Shown here in pieces: positions 33,830 through 45,033 of a DNA stretch of 64,000 nucleotides. The stretch is from Melieria omissa (lineage: Eukaryota > Arthropoda > Insecta > Diptera > Ulidiidae): contig OZ020269.1 of the NCBI GenBank assembly GCA_963971225.1, positions 98,446,040 through 98,510,039 on the forward strand. Direction: 5' to 3'. The position numbers were made by a program, and so were the translations under genes. The notes beneath the pieces were generated by a model that did no database searches, had not been told where the DNA came from, and saw only the letters and a program-made list of their open reading frames with translations. The stretch's first letter is position 1; each line of letters opens with the position of its first letter.

Positions 33830-35215
33830 CCTCATATAAGGTGATCAGAACGTGCAAGGGCGAGTTTGATAAGTCAGTGACTTTTTGAATAAAAAATGTT
33901 TCTTGGCAAAAAATGTTTTATTTATTAACATAATTAATCTCTTTAAGGCTGATTTGGTTCAACGTTTTTCCAATTATTTATATATTTCAAATAACAATGT
34001 TAGAAAAATTAGTTCTTCTACCTAACGCAGACGTAGTTCGTATCGCTGAATTGTGCCAAAATAAAACACAGTAAATTTTGAATAAAACTTTCAGCTTCAT
34101 TATTTGTTAAACAGACAAATTCACTACGTGGAAATGGGATCCAATGCCTTGTTATAAGGAGATCAAAGGATGATCAGGCAGTTTGATAAGTCAGATATTT
34201 TTTTGACATAGTCTCCTTAACCCTTTGAGTACATTTGACGAGTGAGACTCGTCATGTGTTTACTTGGGCGAAGTTACGGTGGACGAGTCTGACTCGTCAT
34301 CTGAGTTTGATAAGTAGGCGTTGATTTTATATATATATTTATATCACCAATATAAGCATATTCCAAATAAAATGTATTACTCTTACATATTAATCCATAT
34401 AGCAAAAAATTAAATCCGTTCCATATGCATAAAAGTCTCCAAATAATTCCGTACTCAAAGGGTTAAGGCTCATTTGGTCCAACATTGTTTCAGTTATTTG
34501 CATATATCGTCCAAAAAACAGTGTTACGAAATTTAATTCTCCTGCTCAATGTGTAGTTCGTATCGCTGGATTGTGCCAAAATAAAACGCACTAAACTCTT
34601 AAATTCAGAGTCCAATCTTAGCTCATTATTTGTTTGTCAAACAGACAACTTTACTATATGGAAAATAGATCAAATATCTTATTAAAAAAATTAAATCATG
34701 ACAAGGACGTTTGATAACTTTTTGAAGAAAATATATCTTTTCGACAAAAAAGCAATTTTTTTTTTGGGCTCATTTGGTTAAACGGTTTTTAAATTATTTA
34801 TATCTTCCAAATGAAAGTGTTAGGAAAATGAATTCTGTTGTTCAACACAGACGTATGTAGTTCGTATCGCTGGATTGTGCCAACAAAAAACACACTAAAA
34901 TTCTTGAGCGCAATTCATCATCAGTAGTAATTTTAGTTACAATTTTAAACTTTACTGCCTCTATATTTGTTACTAATTTCACTATCCGCTTTACTCCGTC
35001 TGGCACCGTCAACAACTAATTCGTCCCATTGCTCGTTCTCGTTCTCATACACCCAGTATTGTCTCAAGTCATCTCTGCGTTGTTCTATCCAAATAACTAT
35101 GCCCCTAAAAGTATGCCACGCTTGGAGCGCAACTCGTTCTCGAGCATCACAGTATTGCCTCAAGTTGTCTCTGCGATATTTTCATCGATAATTCCCTTCT
35201 AAAAGTATGCAATGC
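33830..35215 (+). repeat. Direct-repeat block 1 (about 300-bp monomers plus a 94-bp duplication)
   Basis: Monomers carry GTTCGTATCGCTGAATTGTG, then CCAAAATAAAAC, AAACAGACAAATTCACTA and GGCTCATTTGGTTCAAC in order. Copies are centred near 34030, 34560 and 34860. They end in a different segment where a 94-bp unit (GCAACTCGTTCTCG ... CTAAAAGTATGC) is duplicated at about 35023-35210. The same overall layout recurs at 38890-40130 in the same orientation. The class is unknown; no coding capacity is seen. Confidence 0.75.
34221..34462. mobile_element. piggyBac-like MITE (242 bp) with palindromic boxes
   Basis: TTAA at 34217-34220 and 34463-34466 flanks inverted ends CCCTTTGAGTAC and GTACTCAAAGGG. 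The neighbouring repeat monomers preserve the unoccupied site (CTCTTTAAGGCTCATTTGG), so both ends and the TTAA duplication are proved by comparison within the window. The interior has two near-palindromes, GACGAGTGAGACTCGTC and GACGAGTCTGACTCGTC, about 40 bp apart. No transposase is encoded. Confidence 0.9.
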
Positions 35216-37864
35216 TGCTGAGTTTTATTGAGTCATGTTGTCTATATCAGGGGACCCACAACTGCACAGTTACACCGAGGGAAATGCATTATCGTCCCAA
35301 TAGGTTTTCTCAAAGAATTTGCTTTAGTGGTGACCTCTTCTTTGCAAACAGAAAATAGCCGCAAGAGGGTAGATCCGGAGAATGGTGTAGCAGTTTGGCG
35401 ACTACACGTGCATTGTCATGGTACAAGAGCACTTTTTTCTGGGCTAAATGTGCTCATTATTGATTCAAATCAATATCGAGTCTGTCCAACAACTGAGAAT
35501 TATATTCACCTCTGATAGTTTTACTCTTTTCAACGTAGTAGAGGTGAATGATACTGCCTTCATCTCAAAAAATCTGACACCTTGAGAATATTTTAAGGCT
35601 CTCGAAACTAAAACAAAGTAAGAACATTGTTTTAAGTCCTTTATTATGAGCATACTTTTAGGCAGCTGCATGAAATTCGGTAAAACTGATATACAGAAAA
35701 TCATGTCTACAAAACAAAAGAATCGAAATAATAATTTTTTGTTAAGCCATCAAATTTGACGTTTTCCATTTTACGCAATTCACAACCGCAAATTTTTACT
35801 GCGTATATCTACTATTAAAAAAAAAATTAATACACGCTCTAAAGTTTTTCCTTTACAAGAATTTTCAGCACAGGCAGCGCAACTATTTTTTGCTGGTATT
35901 TTGAATTTTTATCTATGATTTGTTTTGCGGAAAAAAAGTGTGCAAAAAAGTCTTTGTTGCATTTGATGCGAATGAGCATGTGTGCGAACTGTTTTTTGAG
36001 TGTATGTGTGTGTGTGTGGATGCATTGCTCTATAGTTGCATGCATGTATGTGTGACTATGTGTGTGTGTGTGTGCGGTTTTATGTAACGGACATTTTGAT
36101 CTCCAAGCTCAGCGAAGCGCCACGCCATGCAACCAAATCTAACTTGCAGCGGTCCAAAACAGAAAACCAAAACAAAACCAAAACAACAACAACCACCAAA
36201 CGTCAATTGCAATTTTTCTGCTACCTACCACAGTTTAGTTTTACCTAAGCGTACCTACCAGTTTGCGTTTCCTCCACCCTGCTCTCAGTGCTTTGTCGCC
36301 TTTCCCTGTCGTTATGCCATTTGTTGCTGTTGTAGTTGTTTTTATGTTTGCAATTTTTTCCATAGACGCTAAATTGGTTTGGGCTTTCGCTGTGGCAGGC
36401 ACTAATGAATGGGCAAGCGTTAAAATTTGGCGCAATTTTTATTCGTTTTGCATACTTTTAGGCGCAGCAGCCTAAAACTAAACGCCAAACATTCGCAACG
36501 AAAACAAAAACATATGAAGAAAATATTAAAATGCATAGTTTATGTGTGCATAAAGGCGAAAAGCCAAAACAAAACAATGAGAAGGCCAAAATGCAAACAA
36601 CGTGCAATCTAAAGCATACATTTAGGTGCTGCAACATGGTCTTTTATTAGAACACACACACGTGCAGTTGCGTAAATGCAAAAGTATGCTTAGCAAAGGA
36701 TTCAAATTGGGGCGAGCGCCAGTCTGGTTCATAACGAGCGGAAACAAATACCGATTGCATACTTTTAGGCGCTCCAGATATGCGCGTTTTACTTATTAAT
36801 TGGCATTTGCATGAGCACTCACAAGCACAAACACATACACGACAACAAGCTTACAACTAGTTTTACAAAAAGTGCGCGATTTTTGTTATATTTTTCCTTT
36901 TCCCCGCTGCTGTTCTCAATTCTTTCGTCGGTCGTACAAATACCCGCAGCAAATAGATAAGACCCCCACATTCGCTGCATTGGCTCTCACCGGCGCATTT
37001 CCCGCTCGACATTCAATAGAAAATGCCTAAAAGTATGCAGCGCGTTGTTGCTTCATTTGGCCAATGCGCGCTTGCGCCTAAGTGTAGGCACAGCGACAGC
37101 AAAACAAATTGCAATCAGTGCTGAAAGGAACGAAAAGAAAGCAACTGAATGTCTGCTTGTCGCATTGCCAACGTGCGCCGTTAAGCCTAAAAGCATGCCG
37201 CCTATGTTATGCGTTAGCATTTAATTATTTATTTTGCAAAGGAAGCGACAAAGCGCTCAAATAAAAACACAACATAGCAAATACATCGAGGATGTGCCAT
37301 GCCATGCTGACGAGCCAATTGCAGTCGTCTCTCAGCCCACTCAGCAAGGCGCATTTAGACGATTGGGCGGTCGGTGCAGTGTTGGCAAAATATTTAATTG
37401 GCATTGCAGCAAAACAGGCGTTGGTGCTGATGTGAGTGCCGATTGATTTGCTTTCGGTTTGACGCGTTGCGCTGTATTGCAGCGCCGACACTCTGTGCGT
37501 GGCGCTCACAAAAGCAGTGCATACTTGCAGGCGCTAATTAGTTGACATTTCCATTTAATTGCGCAGCTGAGTAGCGCATAGACTGTGCACCGGCTGAAAG
37601 CTATTTCAACCCTGTGGCGAAAATGTTTTGGAGCGTGAAATTTTCGCTGATTGATTCCATTGATGCGTAAGTGTAAAAATTTACACCTGCGCTTACAAGT
37701 GCCTTTAGGCGCCTTGATTGAGTGTGCAGAAAATTACAATATTTTACCGATGTATTGATGTAAAGTTTTTGTATTCTTTTTTGCAATGCAACAACTTGAA
37801 GAAGCCACTTGAAGATGCTTCAGTCGACTGAGATGCTCAACATATAATTTGCCTAAAAGTATGC
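35104..37864. promoter_or_regulatory. Cluster of a GCATACTTTTAGGC motif in both orientations
   Basis: Forward copies (CCTAAAAGTATGC type) lie at 35104, 35198 (CTAAAAGTATGC), 37025, 37185 (AAGCATGC variant) and 37851. Reverse copies (GCATACTTTTAGGC type) lie at 35650, 36450, 36614 (CATACATTTAGGTGC variant), 36757 and 37519 (CATACTTGCAGGCGC variant). A partial copy is at 36678. Apart from the first two, which belong to a 94-bp duplication, the flanks are unrelated and spacing is irregular. Reverse copies tend to continue GC. I infer a homotypic site cluster, for example an enhancer or insulator; no function is proved. Confidence 0.5.
35840..37800. other. Single-copy-looking DNA, no supported gene
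   Basis: This stretch has less AT bias than its surroundings, a TG microsatellite at 36000-36078 and no convincing exon. Short open frames occur on both strands but lack domains and do not join. It hosts most of the motif cluster described at 35104-37864. Confidence 0.5.
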
Positions 37865-38234
37865 TACTGAAAGACTTAATTATAATACGCAGCGATTAAT
37901 TGAAAACAGTATTGTTAACACTTGAACTTTTCTAAAACAAATTTCTATGCAACAAAACTCTTCCTATTAAGACTTGATTTCTTAGACACAGATTTATCGT
38001 TCTGCGTTTAGTGTATTTTGATCTCCTTATGACTAATTTCAATACAGTAAATGGTTGTCTAAAATAAACCTTGCAGCTGAAATGAGTGTGAAACGAGATT
38101 TAGGCGTTTTAAACCTTAATGTATTTTTCTTTTAGAAAAAAAATTATAAAAATTATAAAAAATATATAAATTATAAACAATTATAAAAATATAAAAAAAT
38201 TATAAATTTTCTTTACAATTTATTCAACCGGCAC

Positions 38235-38600
38235 TACAACTATTTATTGGTCCTGGTCGAATCTAAAAAGGCGCTCCAGCCAATTCTGTCCTATGCTTGC
38301 TGGCACCAGTTGGAAATTCCGAGCGTCAATAGGTTCCACGACAATTCGTTTTTCCACCATAGATGTGGTTATCTTCTTTTGCCCTGATGGTACCGTATCG
38401 TAGACCTGCCTGTAGAATCTTCAGCCATAGAGGCAACTCTTCCAAACCAGCGTAAATGCTGCATTTTTATGCGCTTAACTATGTCCATGCTATGTCCTGC
38501 AAAGCTCATACATAGCTTGTTGTTCCATTGAGTACAGTACTCATAATATTGGAGAAGATCTCAAAGCCCTTACAGCATTTTTCTTTCTGGTCAATAACGT
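38235..38600 (-). pseudogene. RTE-like LINE C-terminal fragment
   Basis: The minus strand reads IKMQHLRWFGRVASMAEDST, then a GKRR-type segment with a stop, then WWKNELSWNLLTLGISNWCQ and DRIGWSAF. This matches the C-terminal pattern of RTE-clade LINE proteins (RLRWLGHV, GRPxxRW, GvxNWxxxAxDRxxW). It holds several stops and no other part of the element is nearby. The assignment rests on the residue pattern only. Confidence 0.55.
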
Positions 38601-38889
38601 CCAGGACCATATTAGAAGACAGAGATGTGTAAGTGCCTTGAAGAGCGAAAGTTTTGTTCATCAAATGAGAGCTCTACTTCTCAGTTGCCTACTGAGTCTA
38701 AAGTAACACCTACTAGTATTGATAAGAGTTATTTTCCATTTGATATCCAGGCCAATGCCATTTTTAGTGTTGATTCAGTTACCAAGTTAGATAAAATCCT
38801 TCACCAGTTAAAACTTAAGGTTGCCAATATCGACCTATTGTCCAAGACCCGAAGACTACTACACTTATGCATACGATTTTATGCCTAGA

Positions 38890-40130
38890 CAAAAGGAAAA
38901 CATATTAGGAAAATTAGTTCTGCAACCTAACGCAGACTTAGTTCGTATCGCTGAATTGTGCCAAAATAAAACACACTCACAATTCAGAGTTCAATTTATA
39001 GCTTTGTAATTTATTTGATAAACAGACAAATTTACTCGATGGAAAGGAAATAAAATATCTTGTTATAAGGTGATCAAAACATGCGTGGTCAAGTTTGATA
39101 AGTCAGTGACTTATTGAATAAAAAATTTTTCTGGGCAAAAAACGTTTTATTTCTTAACATAATTAGTCTCTTTAAGGCTCATTTGGTTCAACATTTTTTC
39201 AATTACACTGCACAACAAAATCTTTTTAAACTTTTTTTAAAATAACAAGGTTCTGACAACGGATTCTGGTAGAGGGGCAAAAAAAAAAATATACGTGTAT
39301 CGGCGTTTTGAAAGTTTATGTCTGAATTTTTTTTTTAGGGGAGTCAAAGTTTTCCCCTTTTTATCTCTTGACATAATTAATCTCTCTAAGGCTCATTTGG
39401 TTCAACATTTTCCCAGTTATTTATATCTTTCAAATAACAATGTTAAAAAAAATTAGTTTTGCTACCTAACGCAGAAGTAGTTCGTATCGCTAAATTGTGC
39501 CAAAATAAAACGCATTAAGTTCGGAGTTCAATTTCTACCTACATAATTTGTTTGTTAAACAGACAAATTCACTACATGGAAATGAGATCCTTTTTATAAG
39601 GAGATCAAAACGTTGGAGGTCGAGTTTGGTAAGTTACTGACTTTTTGAAAAAAATAAATTTTTTCGACAAAAAAGCATTTTATTTTTCAACATTGTCTTA
39701 TTTGGTTTAAAATTTATCAAATGGTTTATAACTACCAAATAACAGTGTTAGGAAAATTAGTTCTAATGTCTAACGGAGACGTAGTTCATATCGCTAAATT
39801 GTGCCAAAATAAAAATATCTTCAACAAAGCTCATCATTACTAGTCACTTTATTTACAATTCTACCCTTTACTGTCTCAACACTTGTTACTTATTTCACTT
39901 ACGCCGATTTACACTGTGTTTCACCGTTGCAGGTAAAAAACAAACTCTCCTGCGCTGTACCCGGCTGCCTTATTTATAACTCGTTCTCGAACAATCCAAT
40001 ATTGCCGCGAGTCGTCTCCAATTCCATAGAATTAACCATGCCCCTTAAAGTATACTATGTTCGGAGCGCAGCTCGTTCTCGAACCTACCAGTATAGCTTT
40101 GAATCGTTTCTGCGATTAATTCTATCGCAA
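38890..40130 (+). repeat. Direct-repeat block 2 (same family as 33.8-35.2 kb)
   Basis: GTTCGTATCGCTGAATTGTG-type landmarks recur near 38941, 39480 and 39784. The terminal segment with CTCGTTCTCGAAC and ATGCCCCTTAAAGTATAC lies at 39975-40120, parallel to block 1. A 200-bp stretch at about 39200-39365 is not shared and may be an insertion. The two blocks are 3.7 kb apart in the same orientation, but the DNA between them shows no gag or pol, so an LTR element is not supported. Confidence 0.75.
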
Positions 40131-41365
40131 TTACCAAAAATCCAATTGTCCGCAATGGTACAGTGACAGCGAGTATTATCGTCACAATATTTAAGGATTC
40201 CCAAAGGTTTAAAATAACCAGAGAAAAAAAAGAAGAATGACAAAATAAATGTCCATCTTTTTAAACAAAAACCACAAAAAAATATGACAACGCCTAGAAA
40301 AAAATTATTCTCTTAATAATTTCACAATGCTGAAGAAAAAAACCGAAGCTTTGGGCACCGAAAAAATATTGTTGAGTTTGAGTGTGGCGAAAAGTGTGAC
40401 TTCCGCATTAGGAGACAACGTGAAAAGAGCAACAAATCCCAACACAAATACGATACAACAACAAAAAAGCAGAGCGGCTGAAATGGGCTAAACAAGGCAG
40501 GCAAATGTGAAAAGGGAAAAAGTAGAACTTATTGGGAGGGTGAAAAGACTGTGAGAAACACATACAATTAAAAAAAAAAATAGAAAAAATTAAAAACCCA
40601 ATAAAACCTAAAAAGTCACCACAGCTGCTGCAGACGCGCGAAAAAAATTGCATAAAGCGGATGACACAGACTACGAGTATCGTTGTTGTTGTTGTTCCTT
40701 GGACAAAGTGGCGCGTGAAGCGGAAGTGCAGCGCGCTGCGGATAAGCGTTAGGATGCTGAACACTAACGAACATTGTTGTTGGTAGTGTTAAAATTTTAA
40801 CCATTTCACGCTGTTTAAGAAATAAAAAATAATAGTAAAGGATCGCTTTAATGTTGTTTTAAATGATTAAAATAACTAAAAATAATAATATTTATTAATT
40901 ATTAATAATTTTTTTTTTATACTCTCTCTAGCGGAGATCAGAAAAACCTTATCCAGACTTTAACACATTGTTGGCATTTGAAAAGCTTTTCTAATAACTT
41001 CTGGTAAAACTGTCGTAACTTGATGATTTCATCAGAGGCGAGATCCTCAAGGCCATCCACAGATTGAAACACAGTGGTCTGTGGTATGACAGGGTCTGAC
41101 ATTGGACAATGCTGGTGGCACCAACATCGAGCTTGTGTCCATGTATTTTCACTCTATGCCTCCAATATTCACTCAGTTTTGATCAAATCCTGAGAATGAG
41201 CACAGCAAATATGGCTTCCGACTATTCACAGACGGCTCCAGATAGAACAAATTTAAGGCTTTGTTTGCGTCGAATCTAGTGGGGTTTGACGGTTTTTTGA
41301 CCGAGGCTGACATGTTTACTTACATGTCTCGGGAAAACCCCAACTCTTTTCCATGTCTTTAACAT
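40130..41365. other. Spacer with a possible RNase H scrap
   Basis: There is no gene here. At 41207-41242 the plus strand reads KYGFRLFTDGSR followed by a stop, which resembles the first catalytic block of a LINE RNase H domain, but nothing convincing surrounds it. A GTT microsatellite is at 40681-40696. Confidence 0.4.
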
Positions 41366-41545
41366 CGCGTCATCGACGCGGCCTCGATAGCCTAGCGTGA
41401 GTTCACTAGTCTATCATCTAAGGGGTCGTGAGTTCGACTTCTACCTGGTGCATGGTCGCGCAATCTTCCAAATTTTCCAATTTTTCCTGCCCTCTAAATA
41501 TTCCCTAGCCCAGTAACATACCCCAGTTCAAAAACTCCGTCCTTC
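41366..41545 (+). mobile_element. Third tRNA-derived SINE, divergent
   Basis: The head reads GCCTCGATAGCCTAGCGTGA (A-box region) and TCGTGAGTTCGACTTCTACC (B-box), closely resembling the head of the SINE at 13825-14230. The shared central block of the other two SINEs is not recognisable here, so the copy is either truncated or of another subfamily. The right boundary is a guess. Confidence 0.5.
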
Positions 41546-41884
41546 AAATGATTCTTTCCTACTCACTCCTATGCAAAATTATGCGCAAATATGCCCTGTG
41601 CGGCTGTAAAAAGAAAACAAATATACAGTTATATACAGTTATACAGTGCACCAGCGACGCCTGTAACCGGGATTTAACGAAAGCAGTGCACCAAACCGAT
41701 CTTAGCAAAGTCCTCAACCATCCTGCTGTTAACTGCTCTACACAACACATGGCGCTATGAGCGGTAGCTTACAACATCCGAGGCGTTGTTCCTAAGCGAC
41801 GGTAGATGGCAGCCTCATCACTCAGGACTAACTGTGGGAAATCCATTACCTATCTTGGTAGAAAAACACAACTGCCATTAAGAA

Positions 41885-42350
41885 CGATCTTCGATTGAAC
41901 GATCATTTTTTGAGGTGTCGAAAGAAGCATCCAAGTGCCTCGGCTTTCTAAAGCGGTGAAAAAACAATTTCACTTCGTCTGACCTCTGCATTATTTATGC
42001 CACCTATATCCGACCAAAAATAGAGTTTAACTCGCAGCTATAGGCGGGGCTTCAAATATCCATTTGGAGCTCCTGAATCGTGTGCCAAGCTTTACGATTA
42101 AGCTTATTGGGAACAGTAGGACATCCAGCTCTATTGACTCCTTGGAACATTGTCGAAACGTGGCATGTGTGGCCTTATTCTCCCAATACTTTTTCGGAAA
42201 TTGCTCAGAGGAGATGGTATCACTGGGTTTCCTCAGTTCAAACAATGGTGCATCACAGAGAGACTTCGTTTCTTCTCGATCTTTATAGGTTCAAGATAGG
42301 AGCCTATAACCACTTCACTCTAAACCCCGTCTTTAAACCTATAAATCCTT
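41885..42350 (+). pseudogene. LINE reverse-transcriptase C-terminal fragment (jockey/CR1/L2-like)
   Basis: Plus-strand frames give EASKCLGFLKR, FTSSDLCIIYATYIRPKIEF, then IKLIGNSRTSSSIDSLEHCR and NVACVALFSQYFFGNCSEEM. These match the RT thumb-to-C-terminus of jockey/CR1/L2-type LINEs, where Y-x-x-Y-I-R-P-x-x-E-Y and a short Cys-Ser-x-E motif are usual. There are stops and frame changes. It is a different lineage from the RNase H LINEs in the window. Confidence 0.62.
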
Positions 42351-42359
42351 CCTGAACCA

Positions 42360-42990
42360 AAAAAAATGCTTCGCATAAATAGGGGTCATCTCCTGCGGTT
42401 ATTAACTGGCCACCTTGGCTTCTACTCATCCTTCATCTACTTCATCTACTCTATTTCCTTGGCATCTACTCAGATTTCCTCGAAGGTCGGGCAGATTTTT
42501 GCAAATATCCTAAATTATGTCGACAGATATAATCTCTCTTATCGTTTGGGTCTCTCGATAAGAAGGAATTGAGGCCAACAAGGCCTTAGATTCCTTAGTG
42601 AATATGGGCTCCTTGGACACCTTGGCTTTTTTATCTACTCATCTTTCATTTACTTCATCTACTCTACTTCCTTGGCAGCTACTCAAATTTCTTCAAAGGT
42701 CAGGTAGATTTAAAACAAATTAACAGGGAACCTCAAGTCCTAGCTCAATAAACTCTAAAACTCTCTTTGTGCTCGCTGGGCTATTACGACAAAGGAACAC
42801 AAAACACTCTAACTAGAGACAACTATGCGTGACAACAATCTTCGAAGCATACTTTCAGGCTGAATTTTAATTGTAATTTCGCTAATTGCAAAACCAAAAA
42901 CTCTAACCAACGACAACTATGCTTGACAACAATCTTCGAAGCATACTTTCAGGCTGAATTTTAATTGTCATTTCCCTAATTGCATTGTTT
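42360..42990. repeat. Two local duplications (about 200 bp and 94 bp)
   Basis: A segment with ACTTCATCTACTCTA, CTTCCTTGGCA and a TCAGATTT/TCAAATTT block occurs at about 42402-42500 and again at about 42610-42710. A 94-bp segment containing GACAACAATCTTCGAAGCAT and ACTTTCAGGCTGAATTTTAA is directly repeated at about 42808-42900 and 42901-42990. Each 94-bp copy holds one GCATACTTTCAGGC, a one-base variant of the 35-38 kb motif. Confidence 0.75.
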
Positions 42991-43950
42991 AGGCAACATG
43001 ATCTAATTTTTTATTTTATATATTTTGTGCATATTTTATAAATATTTTGCTCGCTGGCTGACTGCAAGCAGTTATGTACATGACGATGAAAACTAGCGCA
43101 GCTCAATTTGTTGTAGGCTCAGTTTTAGTGAAATGTGCTGAAAGTTGTTGCCATCAATGTTGCTGTTGCTGTTGCCGTTGACAAAAGACTTCATTTGCAT
43201 TTAAATTAAAAAGGCCTCCTTTGTCGGCAAGTCGAATGCTTTCAGTCTTTCATGCAATAAAGTAAAGTCTGCTAGTCTCATACAACTATGGGGCAATCTT
43301 GACACTTGCTTAACAACAACAACAACAATAACAGCAAGAAAATATTGCATTCATAAGTATTTAGTAACTAGGAATTTTCGTTGTGCATCTATAACTATCT
43401 GTACTCGTACAGCAGAGTATCTGGCACAAAATTTGCTTAGATAATTTTTTGCTGTGGTGATTTCGGAGGTTTTGTCGACGACAGTGTTATGAGTGAATGG
43501 TGTGGTGGGGAAAATTATTACCAACAGGCGTTTTTAAATGAGTGCATTCAACGCTGTGGCCGGGCGTTGTCTTTTAATTGAATTTTTGCACAAGGCGCCA
43601 GTTGAGTGAAGTCAAGAAAATGTAAAATTAAATCTTGAAAATTGTGAAAATTGATTTAAAATCTAAGAGAAGGAAGCACGTTGAAGGTACATGAAACCCA
43701 TAGACTGGTTTAGTGAGTCATGTACATATTTTGAATTATTTTAATATTATTTGTGCAAATGAAATAAAGTGTATGGATGTGGTTAGTGTGAATGGAATAA
43801 ATTAATTTTATAAATAAGTTAATTAAAATCGTATGCTTATATTTTACTTGAGTCTGACTACGCGAGTTGTTTACCTATAACGACGCGGGTTTCTATGATG
43901 TATGGATGGATAATTCCAATATGTAATTATCTTTAAGATGGTAAAAAGTT
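42990..43950. other. Spacer DNA, no supported gene
   Basis: An AAC microsatellite lies at 43314-43332. The rest looks single-copy and AT-rich. I see no exon and no repeat family here. Confidence 0.5.
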
Positions 43951-45033
43951 ATCGAAACAAACAGTGCATGTTTGGCCTAAATCGAATGATTCTAACTATT
44001 CTAACTAGAGCCAAAAAAAATTCTAAACCTTTTATTGAGTTCTCTTGTTTAGGAAGACTAGTTTAAAAAAAAGAAACTGTTTTTTCATATATTTTAATCG
44101 AATAATTCTAACTATGCCAAGTACAGTCTGAAAAAAATTTATTTATATTTTCTAAACCCTTTGTTGAGTTCTCGTCTTAAAGAAACTAGAAGAAACTTCT
44201 TAAACAAATTTCATAGATTATACAAATTTTTCAAATATCTAAGTCGCATAACTCAAACTGGGCCAAGTAGAGCCTGCAAACAAATTTACTTATTTTTTCT
44301 AAACCCTAAGAAAACTAGTTTCTCCTCAAACCAACAGCCCTATTCTGGCAAACCTAACAAAACTCACCATGCTGACAATTGAATAGATTCTATCGATTAT
44401 TATACTACGTTTACATTGAGCCCAAATGCGTGATTTGGGCAAAAATTCTCAAATGCGAAGCCAAATCACGCATTTCCCATACAAATTCAAATCGACGAAA
44501 TGACTAATTTCAACAGAACGACGAAGCAAATGCGATAAAACATGACCAATTTTATCGAACGCATCACAAAATGAAAGCTCTTTCAAAAGCTTTTGTTCTT
44601 TTTGACAGTTCAAAATCAAAACAAACGAAAATGATCAAAATGGAAATTTTGAATAGCAATTTTCGTCTGCTTCAAATATGTAGAATATGCTTAGCATGTT
44701 AGGTATGTAATATATTTGTATTCAAATATGGCAGTATGTGGAACATAGAGGCAGCAAAAAAACAACAAATTCTTTAGTCAGTAGCCGGAGAAGCGCTGAT
44801 TTATGTGCTGCGGCAAGAGGACATCAGCATTTGACATTAGCTGCCAAACAAAATTCAAATGCGATGCGAATGAGGCAATGTAAACACTTTGAAATGACTC
44901 ATCTCAAGTTTATCTAACACTTGTCAGAGAAGTTGTCAGGTACGTAGAAGGAGGTGACAAGCGCGAAAATAATTGTAAAGACGCAATTGAAGTAAACAAT
45001 TTAGAAACATTTCAGCAAATTTCGGTGTTTGCA

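Noticed and set aside
33830..40130. An LTR retrotransposon with the two repeat blocks as LTRs
   Set aside because: No gag, protease, RT or primer-binding site is visible between the blocks, and the blocks are themselves internally repetitive.
41207..41242. An RNase H fragment (LFTDGS)
   Set aside because: Twelve residues with a following stop and no neighbouring conserved block are not enough for a separate feature; it is mentioned only in the spacer entry.
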